Shown here piece after piece: positions 9,175 to 17,389 of a stretch of DNA of 64,000 nt. How positions within the stretch are numbered: position 1 is the stretch's first letter; each line of letters starts with the position of its first letter. The position numbers were made by a program, and so were the translations under genes. The stretch spans positions 804,631-868,630 of the forward strand of contig CAWGTU010000003.1 of the NCBI GenBank assembly GCA_963825635.1. The letters run 5' to 3'. This DNA is from JAOUEA01 sp963825635. Its GTDB lineage: Bacteria > Actinomycetota > UBA4738 > HRBIN12. Below the pieces are notes generated by a model. The model did no database searches, was not told the origin of the DNA, and saw nothing but the letters and a program-made list of their open reading frames with translations.

Positions 9175-10028
9175 ACGTCGGCTCCAGGCGCGCTCCGGGC
9201 CCCGGCGAGGGCACGGGAGGCGACGGCGACGGCGACGAACACGCCCGCCGTGACCAGCACGATCGTGCCCCCCGTGGCGAGCCCACCGGGGAACACCCTC
9301 GACAACGCGAGCCCCGCGACCGATGCTCCGACGCCGATCACGACCGAGATCGCGAGAGCCCCCGAGAACGAGCGCGCGATCATCTGCGCGCACGCCACGG
9401 GCAACACCATCATCGCCGCGACGAGGAGGATGCCGACGATCTGCATCGCCGCGACCACGGCGACCGCGGTCAGCACGGCGAGCAAGGCATTCAGGAGGCC
9501 GACGGGGAGCCCCGCGACCCGCGACCACTCCTCGTCGGTGACCACCGAGAACATCGCGCGACGCAGCGCGAACACGGCGAGCACGATGCCGAGACCGAGC
9601 AGCACGATCGCCCACACCTCGCTGCCGCTCACCGTGAGCGGTCCGCCGAACAGATACGTGAGCACGTTCGAGGAGAGCCCGTCCCCTGCCGAGATCAGCA
9701 CCACACCGAGCGCGATCCCCGAGTAGAAGAGGATCGCGAGCGCGACGTCGCCCGACGTGCGTCGCCGGGCTCGGAACCACTCGATGCCGAGCGACCCCCC
9801 GACCGCGAACGCGAGCGCCGTCCACAGCGGCGCCCATGCCGCAAGCAGCCCCGCACCCACACCGGCGAACGCGACGTGCCCGATGCCGTCGCCGATCAGG
9901 GAGAGCCGCTTCTGCACGAGGAACACGCCGATCGTCGGCGCGAAGGCCCCTACCGCGATGCACGCGATCAGCGCGCGTTGCATGAAGGCGAGATCGAACG
10001 GGTACGGGAGCGCGATCTCGGCGATCAC
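9171..10028 (-). CDS. znuB: Zinc/manganese ABC transporter permease (ZnuB type)
   Basis: A 285-residue ABC-3 family permease with about 8 transmembrane helices. Conserved stretches include LIGDGIGHVAFAGVGAG near residue 45 and QIVGILLVAAMMVLPVACAQ near residue 190, both typical of ZnuB/TroC-like proteins. The GTG start overlaps the ATPase stop (GTGA) and its own stop overlaps the zur start. It would form the membrane channel for Zn(II) delivered by the ZnuA-like lipoprotein of the same operon. Confidence 0.85.
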   Translation of the reverse strand: MIAEIALPYPFDLAFMQRALIACIAVGAFAPTIGVFLVQKRLSLIGDGIGHVAFAGVGAGLLAAWAPLWTALAFAVGGSLGIEWFRARRRTSGDVALAILFYSGIALGVVLISAGDGLSSNVLTYLFGGPLTVSGSEVWAIVLLGLGIVLAVFALRRAMFSVVTDEEWSRVAGLPVGLLNALLAVLTAVAVVAAMQIVGILLVAAMMVLPVACAQMIARSFSGALAISVVIGVGASVAGLALSRVFPGGLATGGTIVLVTAGVFVAVAVASRALAGARSAPGADV

Positions 10029-10825
10029 GAGAGCTGCTCCAGCCAGATCGGCAGGTCCTCGGCGTGCACGCCGAGGCTCCCAACCCCTCGCGCGGCCAGG
10101 GCGGCCGGCTCGCCGTCGAACAGGACCGTGCGTTTGAGCACGATCACGCGGTCGACATCGTCGGCGACCGCCGAGAGCTCGTGCGAGACGAGCAAGACGC
10201 CGGCGCCGTGATCCCGGATCAGGTGCACGAGCGAGTCGCGGAAGAGTCGCTGCGACGCCGCGTCGACGCCCGCGATCGGTTCGTCGAGCACCAAGAGCGA
10301 CGGCTCGCTCGCGAACGCTCTGGCGATGAACGCGCGCTGCTGCTGACCGCCGGAGAGCTCGTTCACCGGACTGGCGGCGAGGTCGGCGAGTCCGACCGAC
10401 GCGATCGCGTGTTCCACCTGACGCCGATCGGCTCGAGACATCGGCATCCACCAACGTCCATCGGTCAACCGGCCCGCCGACACGATCTCCCGCACGGTGG
10501 CGGGGAGCTCCGAGCTGAGACTGGGTCGTTGCGGCACGTATCCGAGCCGCCCGCGCCGACGCACGGCCCCCGGCGGATGACCGAAGAGGCGAGCCTCGCC
10601 GCCGTCGGGTTCGAGCGAGCCGAGCAGCAGCCGCAACAGCGTGGACTTGCCCGAACCGTTCGGCCCGACGAGCGCGACGAACTCGCCAGCCCGAACCTCG
10701 AGGTCGACGTGCTCCAGCACCGGCTCGCGGCCGTACGCGAACGTCAGCCCTCTGGCCGCCAGGAGCTCCTGACGCGCGTCGCCGTCGCCGGTCACGGGCG
10801 AGACGCTAGGTGCAGTCGAGGCCAT
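10025..10825 (-). CDS. znuC: Zinc/manganese ABC transporter ATPase (ZnuC type)
   Basis: A 266-residue ABC ATPase with Walker A GPNGSGKST (residues about 53-61), Q-loop YVPQRP, signature LSGGQQQR, Walker B SLLVLDEPIAG and switch histidine VSHEL. An N-terminal extension of about 20 residues precedes the canonical start of the domain. The ATG lies 20 bases inside the end of znuA, which indicates tight translational coupling. It powers the ZnuB-like permease encoded immediately downstream. Confidence 0.87.
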   Translation of the reverse strand: MASTAPSVSPVTGDGDARQELLAARGLTFAYGREPVLEHVDLEVRAGEFVALVGPNGSGKSTLLRLLLGSLEPDGGEARLFGHPPGAVRRRGRLGYVPQRPSLSSELPATVREIVSAGRLTDGRWWMPMSRADRRQVEHAIASVGLADLAASPVNELSGGQQQRAFIARAFASEPSLLVLDEPIAGVDAASQRLFRDSLVHLIRDHGAGVLLVSHELSAVADDVDRVIVLKRTVLFDGEPAALAARGVGSLGVHAEDLPIWLEQLS

Positions 10826-11735
10826 CTCGCAACGTCTCCAGGTTGCGTCGCATCACGGACAGGTAGTCGTCGCCGGCCGCTTCCTGCTCCTCGGTGAGGC
10901 CTTCCAGCGGACTCAGGACCGCGGTGCGGATCCCGGCTTCGGCGGCCAGCGTCTCGGCGACGTCGGGAGGCACCAGGTCCTCGGTGAAGATCGTGGTGAC
11001 CCCTTCTGCGCTCACCTCGGCGGCGAGCTCAGCGATCCGATCGGGGTCGGGCTCGGACTCGGGTGCGAGCCCCGAGATCGCGCGCTGCTCGAGATCGTAT
11101 GCAGCGGCCAGGTAGCCGAACGCCGCATGGCTCGTGATCATCACGCGCGTGCCGCACCGGGCGAGCCCCTCACGGAACTCGGCGTCGAGCTGCGAGAGCT
11201 CGACGCCGAAGTCCTCGGCGTCCACGCCGAAGCGATCGCCGTCCGCGCCACCTCGACCCTCGCCCAGCCCAGCGGCGATGCGGACGACGATGTCGGAGTA
11301 GAGCGCGGGGTCCAGCCACACGTGCGGGTCGGCCGCCCCCTCCTCGGCGTGTTCGCCGCCGGGCGGAACGTCGCGAGGCTCGATCCCATCGAGCGCATCG
11401 ACGACGACGCCGGTCGCCTCGGCCTCGACGGCATCCTCGACGGCCGGCTGGAATCCGCCGCCCAGGTACACGACGAGATCCGCCTCGGCGATCGCCTGGA
11501 GATCGTCCGGGGTGAGCTCGAGGTCGTGAGGCTCGACACCGGGGGGGGTGAGGTTCGTGACGGTTACCTGATCGCCGCCGATGCGCGCGGCTGCGAAGGC
11601 CAAGGGGTAGAAGCTCGCCACGACCTCGACCGCGCCGTCGGAGCCATCGCCCACCTCAGCCCCGCCGGCACACCCCACCGCGCCGAGCGACAGGGCCGCG
11701 AGAAGAACGAGACTGAGAATCGCTCTCATAAGCAT
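10806..11735 (-). CDS. znuA: Zinc ABC transporter substrate-binding lipoprotein (ZnuA type)
   Basis: A 309-residue cluster-9 solute-binding protein. It has a lipoprotein signal with lipobox LGAVGC (Cys near residue 20). Metal ligands are visible in GVEPHDLEL, DPHVWLDP and TSHAAFGY, plus an acidic residue in IFTEDLVPP. The usual His-rich loop is short (PPGGEHAEEGAADPH). This is the first gene of the znuA-C-B-zur operon. Two ATGs are possible (11735 and 11729). A TACCGT element ends 8 nt before the second, which would make the message leaderless from 11729. A TGAGA-N5-TCTCA inverted repeat overlaps the start and may be an operator. Confidence 0.85.
   Translation of the reverse strand: MLMRAILSLVLLAALSLGAVGCAGGAEVGDGSDGAVEVVASFYPLAFAAARIGGDQVTVTNLTPPGVEPHDLELTPDDLQAIAEADLVVYLGGGFQPAVEDAVEAEATGVVVDALDGIEPRDVPPGGEHAEEGAADPHVWLDPALYSDIVVRIAAGLGEGRGGADGDRFGVDAEDFGVELSQLDAEFREGLARCGTRVMITSHAAFGYLAAAYDLEQRAISGLAPESEPDPDRIAELAAEVSAEGVTTIFTEDLVPPDVAETLAAEAGIRTAVLSPLEGLTEEQEAAGDDYLSVMRRNLETLRDGLDCT
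11714..11728 (-). promoter_or_regulatory. Possible Zur operator overlapping the znuA start
   Basis: TGAGA-N5-TCTCA is a perfect 5+5 inverted repeat beginning one base inside the second possible znuA start codon. It resembles the dyad layout of actinobacterial Zur boxes but not their full consensus. If the transcript is leaderless this position covers +1. The assignment is inference. Confidence 0.3.
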
Positions 11736-11795
11736 CGACGGTACCCTCCCGACGGAGGGGTCGTCAACGGCGGGCGTGCTCCGCGCCCTCGGTGG

Positions 11796-11801
11796 TAGCG
11801 T
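11796..11801 (+). promoter_or_regulatory. Leaderless-type -10 element (TAGCGT) for 11808
   Basis: TAGCGT is 6 nt before the GTG at 11808 and no ribosome binding site is visible; the same hexamer and spacing occur at 5622. Confidence 0.55.
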
Positions 11802-11807
11802 CCGCGC

Positions 11808-12851
11808 GTGGCGGTGCGCATCGGCATCGGGCTGTTCACGGGCCAGATCCCGGCCGGGTCGGAGCGTTCCTTCGCGCAGGAGTACAGGGACACGATCGAG
11901 CTCGTGCGGCTCGCGGAGTCCGTCGGGTTCGACTCCGCGTGGGTGAGCGAGCACCACGGGGCCTCCGACGGGTACCTCCCCTCGCTGCTGGTGATGTGTG
12001 CCGCGCTCGCCGCGGCGACCTCGACGATCCGACTGGGCACCGGCGTGATCCTCACGCCGTTCCACGACCCCCTGCGCCTCGCGGAGGACGCGGCCGTGGT
12101 CGACCAGATCGCCGGTGGGCGCCTCACGCTCGGCCTCGGCATCGGGTGGCGGCCCGAGGAGTTCCGGATGTTCGGGGTGGCGATGAGCGAACGGCTCGCG
12201 CGTACGGTCGAGGCCGTGGCGATCCTGCGTCAGGCGTGGACCGGGGAGCGCTTCTCCCACCGTGGCGAGGTGTTCGACCTCGATCGTGTGCGTGTGACGC
12301 CTCCTCCCGCCCAACCGGGGGGACCACCGATCCTGCTCGGCGGCTACGTCGACGCGGCGCTGCGACGAGCCGGAGAGCTGGGCGACGGTCACATCACCGA
12401 CGCCGACGATCTCGTCCATGTGCGCAAGGCGGTCTCCCTGATGGAGGAGGGCGCGCGGGACGCGGGGCGCGATCCGGCCGCGATGCATCTCGCCCTGATG
12501 GCGAACGCGTTCGTCGCCGACGAGCACGCGTGGGAGATCGCCGCACCGGGCGTGATGCATCAGCTGGGCGCCTACGAAGCATGGGATCGGGGTCACGACA
12601 CGCCCGAGCACGACTCGCTCGATGCGGTGGTCGGCGACGAGCACGCCGCACGCCGTTCGACCGCGGCCGGCACGACCGACGACGTCGCACACGCGCTCGA
12701 GCCGATCGTGCGATCGCTCGACGTGAGGGCCGAGGCCGATCTGATCGTGCGGCTCCACTACCCGGGCATGGCGTTCGACGACGCCGCCCGAGCCGTCTCG
12801 CTCTTCGGTGACCGGGTGATCCCCGCGCTGCGCGACGTCGGCCGGCGCTAG
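11808..12851 (+). CDS. LLM-class (luciferase-like, probably F420- or FMN-dependent) oxidoreductase
   Basis: A 347-residue bacterial-luciferase-fold (TIM barrel) protein. Typical segments are FDSAWVSEHHG near residue 45, TSTIRLGTGVILTPFHDPLRLAEDAAVVD near residue 68 (family signature for flavin/F420 binding), and GGRLTLGLGIGWRPEEF near residue 105. Length matches the family. Cofactor and substrate cannot be decided from sequence; F420 is likely in actinobacteria. The GTG start is placed by the TAGCGT element. The stop overlaps that of mutY (CTAG), so the two genes are convergent with no spacer. Confidence 0.8.
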   Translation: MAVRIGIGLFTGQIPAGSERSFAQEYRDTIELVRLAESVGFDSAWVSEHHGASDGYLPSLLVMCAALAAATSTIRLGTGVILTPFHDPLRLAEDAAVVDQIAGGRLTLGLGIGWRPEEFRMFGVAMSERLARTVEAVAILRQAWTGERFSHRGEVFDLDRVRVTPPPAQPGGPPILLGGYVDAALRRAGELGDGHITDADDLVHVRKAVSLMEEGARDAGRDPAAMHLALMANAFVADEHAWEIAAPGVMHQLGAYEAWDRGHDTPEHDSLDAVVGDEHAARRSTAAGTTDDVAHALEPIVRSLDVRAEADLIVRLHYPGMAFDDAARAVSLFGDRVIPALRDVGRR

Positions 12852-13732
12852 CCGGGCAACGAGACCCGGCCGCGGTCGCGGCCTTCGAGGGCACCGGCCG
12901 AGGCGGTGACGACGCCGTCTCGATGCAGTCCGCGCACGGCATCGACCAGGCGCTCGGGAGACGTGCCGGTCGCACGGGAGAGACCGCCGAACGTGCGGGG
13001 CGAGCGCTCCCGTAGGGCCGCGAGCGTCGCCCCTCGGACCTGCCGCAACGACCCCTCGAACCTGGGTTGGCGCCGACTCGCCGGCCGGCCGACGCGCCCC
13101 GAGGCGGCGAACGCGCACACGGCGCGCAGCGGACAGACGTCGCAGCGGGGCGTCGGCCGACACACCTCGCGACCGAGATCCATCACCGCCTGGTTCCACG
13201 CCGACGGGCGGCGGCGATCCAGCCATGCCGAGGCGGCCTCGCCGAGGACCCGAGCCGATACCTCGTCGGCTTCCGCAGCGAGGTCGACCCGCGCCCACAC
13301 GCGGCGGACGTTCGTGTCGATCGCGGCCACCGGCTCTCCGAACGCCAGGCTCGCAACCGCGGCCGCCGTGTAGTCACCGATCCCCGGCAGGGTGCGCAGC
13401 ACGGAGGGATCGCGCGGCACCACGCCGTCATGCACCCGGACGATCTCGGCCGCGGCGCGGTGGAGCGCGACGGCACGCCGCGGATACCCCAGCCGGCCCC
13501 AGGCTCGCAGCACTTCGGCCGTCGGCGCGTCCGCCAGGGAGCCCACGTCGGGAAACCTCCGCATGAACCCCTCGAACGCCGGCTGGGCCCGTGCGACCTG
13601 GGTCTGCTGCAGCATGACCTCGCTCACGAGCACCGCGAACGGATCGGGGAACCGCGCCCCCCGCCGGGCGGGAGTCCTCCAGGGATACGCACGTCGCCGA
13701 GGCCGGTACCAGGCGAGCAGGGCTTCCCGCAC
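12848..13732 (-). CDS. mutY: A/G-specific adenine DNA glycosylase (MutY)
   Basis: About 294 residues. The helix-hairpin-helix and catalytic Asp are visible in LPGIGDYTAAAVASLAFGEPVAAIDTNVRRV, and VMLQQTQVAR is the MutY/EndoIII motif. A [4Fe-4S] Cys set is present, but the first spacing is five residues (CRPTPRC) where the usual pattern is C-x6-C-x2-C-x5-C. The C-terminal tail is short, as in actinobacterial MutY, without a clear NUDIX-like domain. It removes adenine mispaired with 8-oxoG. The start is uncertain: GTG 13732 gives the family's usual N-terminus, while ATG 13792 would overlap the divergent CBS gene's start. Confidence 0.83.
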   Translation of the reverse strand: MREALLAWYRPRRRAYPWRTPARRGARFPDPFAVLVSEVMLQQTQVARAQPAFEGFMRRFPDVGSLADAPTAEVLRAWGRLGYPRRAVALHRAAAEIVRVHDGVVPRDPSVLRTLPGIGDYTAAAVASLAFGEPVAAIDTNVRRVWARVDLAAEADEVSARVLGEAASAWLDRRRPSAWNQAVMDLGREVCRPTPRCDVCPLRAVCAFAASGRVGRPASRRQPRFEGSLRQVRGATLAALRERSPRTFGGLSRATGTSPERLVDAVRGLHRDGVVTASAGALEGRDRGRVSLPG

Positions 13733-13746
13733 CTGGTCGCGCGGAC

Positions 13747-13752
13747 TAGGCT
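13747..13752 (+). promoter_or_regulatory. Possible -10 element (TAGGCT) of the CBS-protein gene
   Basis: TAGGCT lies 38 bases before the ATG at 13791, giving an estimated leader of about 32 nt that ends with a weak AAGG ribosome binding site. This is a leadered promoter inside the region that the longer mutY start would also occupy. Confidence 0.35.
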
Positions 13753-13790
13753 GCTGATGAGCGGTAGCCGAGGTTCCCGAAGGGCCAGTC

Positions 13791-14156
13791 ATGACTGTGA
13801 TCCGTGACGTGATGAGCACCGACCTCACGATCGTGCCGCCGAACACCACGATCGCTGATGCCGCGACGACGATGAGCACCCATCAGGTGGGCAGCGCGCT
13901 CGTGCTCGATGGCGACCGCCTCGTCGGCATCTTCACCGAGCGCGACGTGCTGCGTGCCGTGGGCTCGGACTTCGACGCCGAGCATCATGCGGTGAGCGAG
14001 TTCATGACGAAGGACCCGAAGACGATCGGGCCACAGGTCGATGCGCACGAGGCGCTCGAATCGATGTTCGCGTTCGGGTTCCGCCATCTGCCGGTCGTCG
14101 ACGAGGGGCGGGTGGTGGGCATCGTCTCGATGCGCGACGTCACCAGGCGGGCCTGA
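13791..14156 (+). CDS. CBS-domain-pair protein
   Basis: A 121-residue protein made almost entirely of two CBS motifs (residues about 5-58 and 68-121), with repeated patterns VGSALVLDGDRLVGIFTERDV and FRHLPVVDEGRVVGIVSMRDV. Stand-alone CBS pairs bind adenine nucleotides or similar ligands and act as energy or redox sensors. Nothing nearby identifies its partner. The start follows the methionine of MTVIRDVMSTDLT, the usual N-terminus of this group. Confidence 0.85.
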   Translation: MTVIRDVMSTDLTIVPPNTTIADAATTMSTHQVGSALVLDGDRLVGIFTERDVLRAVGSDFDAEHHAVSEFMTKDPKTIGPQVDAHEALESMFAFGFRHLPVVDEGRVVGIVSMRDVTRRA

Positions 14157-14190
14157 ACGGGTCGAACACCGTCGACGGTGCCTGCGTTCC

Positions 14191-14382
14191 TCAGAACCCG
14201 GCCTTCGAGTCCTTGCTCGGCATCTCGTCGGCTATCTCCTTCAGTGCCTCGTGTACCGAGCGGAAGACCTCCGCCACGAACGACGCCTGCTGTCCTTCGT
14301 TGCCGGTCATCGTTCCTCGCACCGCCGAAGCGGTGATCTCGCAGGCCTTCTCGAACACAGCCCAGTCGCTCTCGCGGGACAT
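14191..14382 (-). CDS. Small conserved-looking hypothetical protein
   Basis: A 63-residue soluble, helical, acidic protein beginning MSRESDWAVFEKACEITA. I recognise no family. Support for a real gene is a strong ribosome binding site (GGAGGAG, 5 nt before the ATG) and coding-like composition. A longer in-frame start at 14433 exists but lacks such a site. It sits between a CBS protein and an acyl-CoA dehydrogenase, and its upstream region includes an inverted repeat. Confidence 0.6.
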   Translation of the reverse strand: MSRESDWAVFEKACEITASAVRGTMTGNEGQQASFVAEVFRSVHEALKEIADEMPSKDSKAGF

Positions 14383-14447
14383 GCGGTCTCCTCCGTGTGG
14401 TCGTGATGGTGATAGGCGCGGTGGCGATGTCACCGGCGCCGACCTGA

Positions 14448-14464
14448 CCTCAGGCTACCTGAGG
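14448..14464. terminator. Inverted repeat downstream of the acyl-CoA dehydrogenase gene
   Basis: CCTCAGG-CTA-CCTGAGG, a perfect 7-bp dyad with a 3-base loop, begins 4 bases after the stop of the gene ending at 14469. It has no T-run, so it may be a weak terminator or RNA-end stabiliser. On the minus strand it also contains TAGCCT, a possible -10 for the 63-residue gene. Confidence 0.4.
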
Positions 14465-14468
14465 GTGA

Positions 14469-15644
14469 TCACTCGAACGCCCGCGAGCCGGTCAGGGCCG
14501 CCCCGACGATCAGCGTGTGGATCTCCTCGGTGCCCTCGTAGGTGATCACCGACTCGAGGTTGTTCATGTGCCGGATCACCGGCGCGTCGAACGTGATGCC
14601 GGTGGCCCCCAGGAGCGAGCGGGCGTCCCGCGCGATCGCCAGGGCCGCTCGGGCGTTGTGCAGCTTCGTCATGCTGACCTGCTCGAACGTGACCCGACCG
14701 GCGTCCTTCAGCCGCCCGAGCTGCAGCGCCATCAACGACCCCGCGTTCACCGCGATCGCCATCTCGACCAGCTTGCGTTGCACCAGCTGGAAGGCGCCGA
14801 TCGGCTTGCCGAACTGCACGCGGCTCGTCGCGTGGTCGAGCGCCGCCTCGTAGCAGGCGCGCGCCGCCCCCATCGCCCCCCAGGCGATGCCGAACCTCGC
14901 CTCCGTGAGGCACGAGAGCGGCCCCTTGATGCCCTCGATCCCGGGCAGCACCGCCTCGGCCGGCAGACGCACGTCGCGCAGCGAGAGCTCCGAACGCGCC
15001 GCGGCCCGCAACGACCACGCGTGTTCGAGCGGCGAGAACTCGACGCCGGGCGCGTCGCTCGGCACCACGAACCCCCGGATCACGTCACGCTCGTCCTTGG
15101 CCCACACGATCGCGACGTCGCTCACCCATCCGTTCGTGTTCCACTTCTTGTGCCCGGCGAGCACCCAGTCCGAGCCGTCACGCACGGCCCTGGTCGTCAT
15201 GCTCGACGGGTCCGAGCCCGACCCCGGCTCGGTGAGCGCGAAGCACCCGATCGCGTCGCCGCGTGCCATGCGCGGCAGCCACTCCTCGCGCTGCGCCTCG
15301 CTGCCGTAGGTGCGGATCGGGAACATCGCCAGCGACCCCTGCACGCTCACGAACGATCGCAGGCCCGAGTCCCCGTACTCGACCTCGCGGTTGGCGACCC
15401 CGTACTCCACGGCGCTCGCGCCGGCACACCCGTACCCGTCGAGATGCATGCCGAGGATGCCGAGTTCGCCGTAGCCGCGGGCGAGCTCCACCGGGAACTC
15501 GCCACGCTCGAACCACCCCTCGATGAACGGCAGCACGTGCTCGGCCGTGAAGGCGCGCACCCGATCGCGCACGGCTGCCTCCCCCGCTGTGAGCAGGCCG
15601 TCGACGTCGAGGAAGTCCAACGGGTCGCGCGGCGTCGTGGGCAT
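14469..15644 (-). CDS. Acyl-CoA dehydrogenase, glutaryl-CoA dehydrogenase-like
   Basis: A 391-residue FAD-dependent acyl-CoA dehydrogenase. Typical motifs are GCFALTEPGSGSDPSSM, WVLAGHKKWNTNGWVSD and the catalytic Glu in VITYEGTEEIHTLIVG near the C-terminus, which is the position used by glutaryl-CoA dehydrogenases. It would pass electrons to ETF; etfB and etfA lie at 33.9 kb. A close paralogue is encoded at 37670-38842. Substrate is inferred only from family resemblance. The ATG is 6 nt after a TAGGCT element. Confidence 0.8.
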   Translation of the reverse strand: MPTTPRDPLDFLDVDGLLTAGEAAVRDRVRAFTAEHVLPFIEGWFERGEFPVELARGYGELGILGMHLDGYGCAGASAVEYGVANREVEYGDSGLRSFVSVQGSLAMFPIRTYGSEAQREEWLPRMARGDAIGCFALTEPGSGSDPSSMTTRAVRDGSDWVLAGHKKWNTNGWVSDVAIVWAKDERDVIRGFVVPSDAPGVEFSPLEHAWSLRAAARSELSLRDVRLPAEAVLPGIEGIKGPLSCLTEARFGIAWGAMGAARACYEAALDHATSRVQFGKPIGAFQLVQRKLVEMAIAVNAGSLMALQLGRLKDAGRVTFEQVSMTKLHNARAALAIARDARSLLGATGITFDAPVIRHMNNLESVITYEGTEEIHTLIVGAALTGSRAFE

Positions 15645-15650
15645 GGCCCA

Positions 15651-15656
15651 AGCCTA
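15651..15656 (-). promoter_or_regulatory. Leaderless-type -10 element (TAGGCT) for 15644
   Basis: TAGGCT on the minus strand, 6 nt before the ATG at 15644, with no ribosome binding site between them. Confidence 0.55.
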
Positions 15657-15762
15657 CGGGTGCGTCGGGTGGGCAACTTCGGGCAGGATGTCGAGGACGG
15701 GACCGTCGCGTTCGTCGTATCGGTGAGCGCGACGGAAGGCCGTCGCGAGAGGAGGAGCGTCG

Positions 15763-16128
15763 ATGCAGTACATGCTGTTGATCTACGGCGACATGAGCGC
15801 CTATCCGGAGATGAACGACGCGGAGCAGGCCGCCGAGATGAAGCGGTGGTACGACTACTCCGACTGGCTCGCCCAGAAGGGGTGGATGAAGGCCGGCGAC
15901 GCCCTCGTCGGGGTCGAGCACGCGACGAGCGTGCGGGTGCGCGACGGGGAGCGCATCGTGACCGACGGCCCGTTCGCGGAGACGAAGGAGACGCTCGGCG
16001 GCTACTACCTGCTCGAGGTCGACAACCTCGACGACGCGATCGAGGCCGCTGCCGAGTGCCCCGGCGCGCCGTACGGCACGATCGAGCTGCGCCCGGTCAT
16101 GGGACTACCGGAGCTGCCGCAGGCGTGA
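15763..16128 (+). CDS. YCII/DGPF-domain protein
   Basis: A 121-residue YCII-related protein with the diagnostic DGPFAETKETLGGYYLLEV segment (residues about 66-84). The N-terminus MQYMLLIYGDMSA is typical. Family members are dimeric alpha/beta-barrel proteins frequently encoded just upstream of ECF42-type sigma factors, exactly as here. The gene has a ribosome binding site (GAGAGGAGGA) and its stop overlaps the sigma factor GTG (GTGA), indicating translational coupling. Confidence 0.85.
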   Translation: MQYMLLIYGDMSAYPEMNDAEQAAEMKRWYDYSDWLAQKGWMKAGDALVGVEHATSVRVRDGERIVTDGPFAETKETLGGYYLLEVDNLDDAIEAAAECPGAPYGTIELRPVMGLPELPQA

Positions 16129-17348
16129 CCACGACCGCCGACGAGGTCGTCGATCGTCTGTTCCGGCGTGAGTCGGGGCGCGCGATCGCGACGTTGATCC
16201 GCACGGTCGGGAGCTTCGACCTCGCGGAAGACGCGGTCCAGGATGCCTTCGCGGTCGCGCTCGACCGATGGCCGCGCGACGGCGTCCCCGACAACCCGGG
16301 CGCGTGGATCACCACCACCGCCCGCAACCGGGCGATCGACCGCATCCGGCGCGAGCAGGTCGGCAGGACGAAGGCCGAGGCCGCGGAGCAGCTTCGGGCG
16401 CTGGAGGACTTGGACACCGACGAGATGCAGGAGATCCCCGACGAACGCCTGCGGCTGATCTTCACGTGCTGCCACCCGGCGCTGCCGATGGAATCGCGGG
16501 TGGCCCTGACGCTGCGCACCGTGGGGGGCCTCTCGACCCGCGAGATCGCCCGCGCATTCCTCTCCCCCGAGCCGACCGTCGCGCAACGGCTCGTGCGGGC
16601 GAAGCGGAAGATCCGCGAGGCGGGCATCCCCTACCGCGTGCCGCCTCGCGACCTGCTGGAGGAGCGTCTCGATGGGGTGCTCGCCGTGCTCTACCTCGTC
16701 TTCAACGAGGGGTACAGCGCCACGAGCGGCGACCTCGTGCGGATCGATCTCTGCGACGAGGCGATCTGGCTCGTTCGCATGGTCGACCGCCTGCTCCCGG
16801 ACCGGCCCGAGGTGCAGGGGCTGCTGGCGCTCATGTTGCTGCAGCACTCTCGCCGCGACGCCAGGACCGACGCGGCCGGCGATCTCGTGCTGCTCGAGGA
16901 CCAGGATCGGGCGCGGTGGGACCACGACATGATCGACGAGGGCGTGGCCGTGCTCGACCGAGCGATCGCGCATCGTGCGCCCGGTCCGTACCAGCTGCAG
17001 GCGGCGATCGCGGCGCTGCACGCGCAGGCGCCGCGCCCCGATGACACCGACTGGCCCCAGATCGCCGGCCTCTACGGGGCGCTGGCGTCGACGACGCCCA
17101 GTCCCGTGGTCGAGCTGAACCGCGCCGTCGCCGTCGCGATGGCCGACGGTGCGGCGGCCGGCATGCCGCTGCTCGATGCGCTCGCCCCGGAGCTCGACGG
17201 ATACCACCTGTTCCATGCCGCCCGCGCCGACCTGCTCCGGCGCCTGGACAGAGGCGCGGAGTCGACCGCGGCCTACCGGCGCGCGCTCGAGCTGGCGACG
17301 AACCCGGCGGAGCGCTCGTTCCTCGAACGGCGACTCGCACAGCTCTGA
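16125..17348 (+). CDS. ECF42-type RNA polymerase sigma factor with C-terminal extension
   Basis: A 407-residue sigma factor. Region 2 is at about residues 10-85 (SFDLAEDAVQDAFAVALDRWP) and region 4 at about 115-165 (LRTVGGLSTREIARAFLSPEPTVAQRL, an HTH). It carries a long C-terminal extension (about 180-407) of the DUF6596/TPR-like type, with FNEGYSA and LIRIDL-like segments. This architecture and the adjacent YCII gene define the ECF42 group, which lacks a conventional anti-sigma factor. Control is thought to run through the extension. The GTG overlaps the upstream stop. Confidence 0.85.
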   Translation: MTTTADEVVDRLFRRESGRAIATLIRTVGSFDLAEDAVQDAFAVALDRWPRDGVPDNPGAWITTTARNRAIDRIRREQVGRTKAEAAEQLRALEDLDTDEMQEIPDERLRLIFTCCHPALPMESRVALTLRTVGGLSTREIARAFLSPEPTVAQRLVRAKRKIREAGIPYRVPPRDLLEERLDGVLAVLYLVFNEGYSATSGDLVRIDLCDEAIWLVRMVDRLLPDRPEVQGLLALMLLQHSRRDARTDAAGDLVLLEDQDRARWDHDMIDEGVAVLDRAIAHRAPGPYQLQAAIAALHAQAPRPDDTDWPQIAGLYGALASTTPSPVVELNRAVAVAMADGAAAGMPLLDALAPELDGYHLFHAARADLLRRLDRGAESTAAYRRALELATNPAERSFLERRLAQL

Positions 17349-17374
17349 GGACCGGAGCGCCCGGCCACGTGCGC

Positions 17375-17380
17375 TAGGGT
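17375..17380 (+). promoter_or_regulatory. -10 element (TAGGGT) for 17390
   Basis: TAGGGT lies 9 nt before the ATG at 17390, with no ribosome binding site. The transcript would be leaderless or have a 2-3 nt leader. Confidence 0.45.
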
Positions 17381-17389
17381 TCTGCGTCG

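Noticed and set aside
13733..13792. Longer mutY start at ATG 13792
   Set aside because: It would overlap the start codon of the divergent CBS gene and adds a Ser/Thr/Gln-rich tail not seen in MutY proteins. It cannot be excluded entirely.
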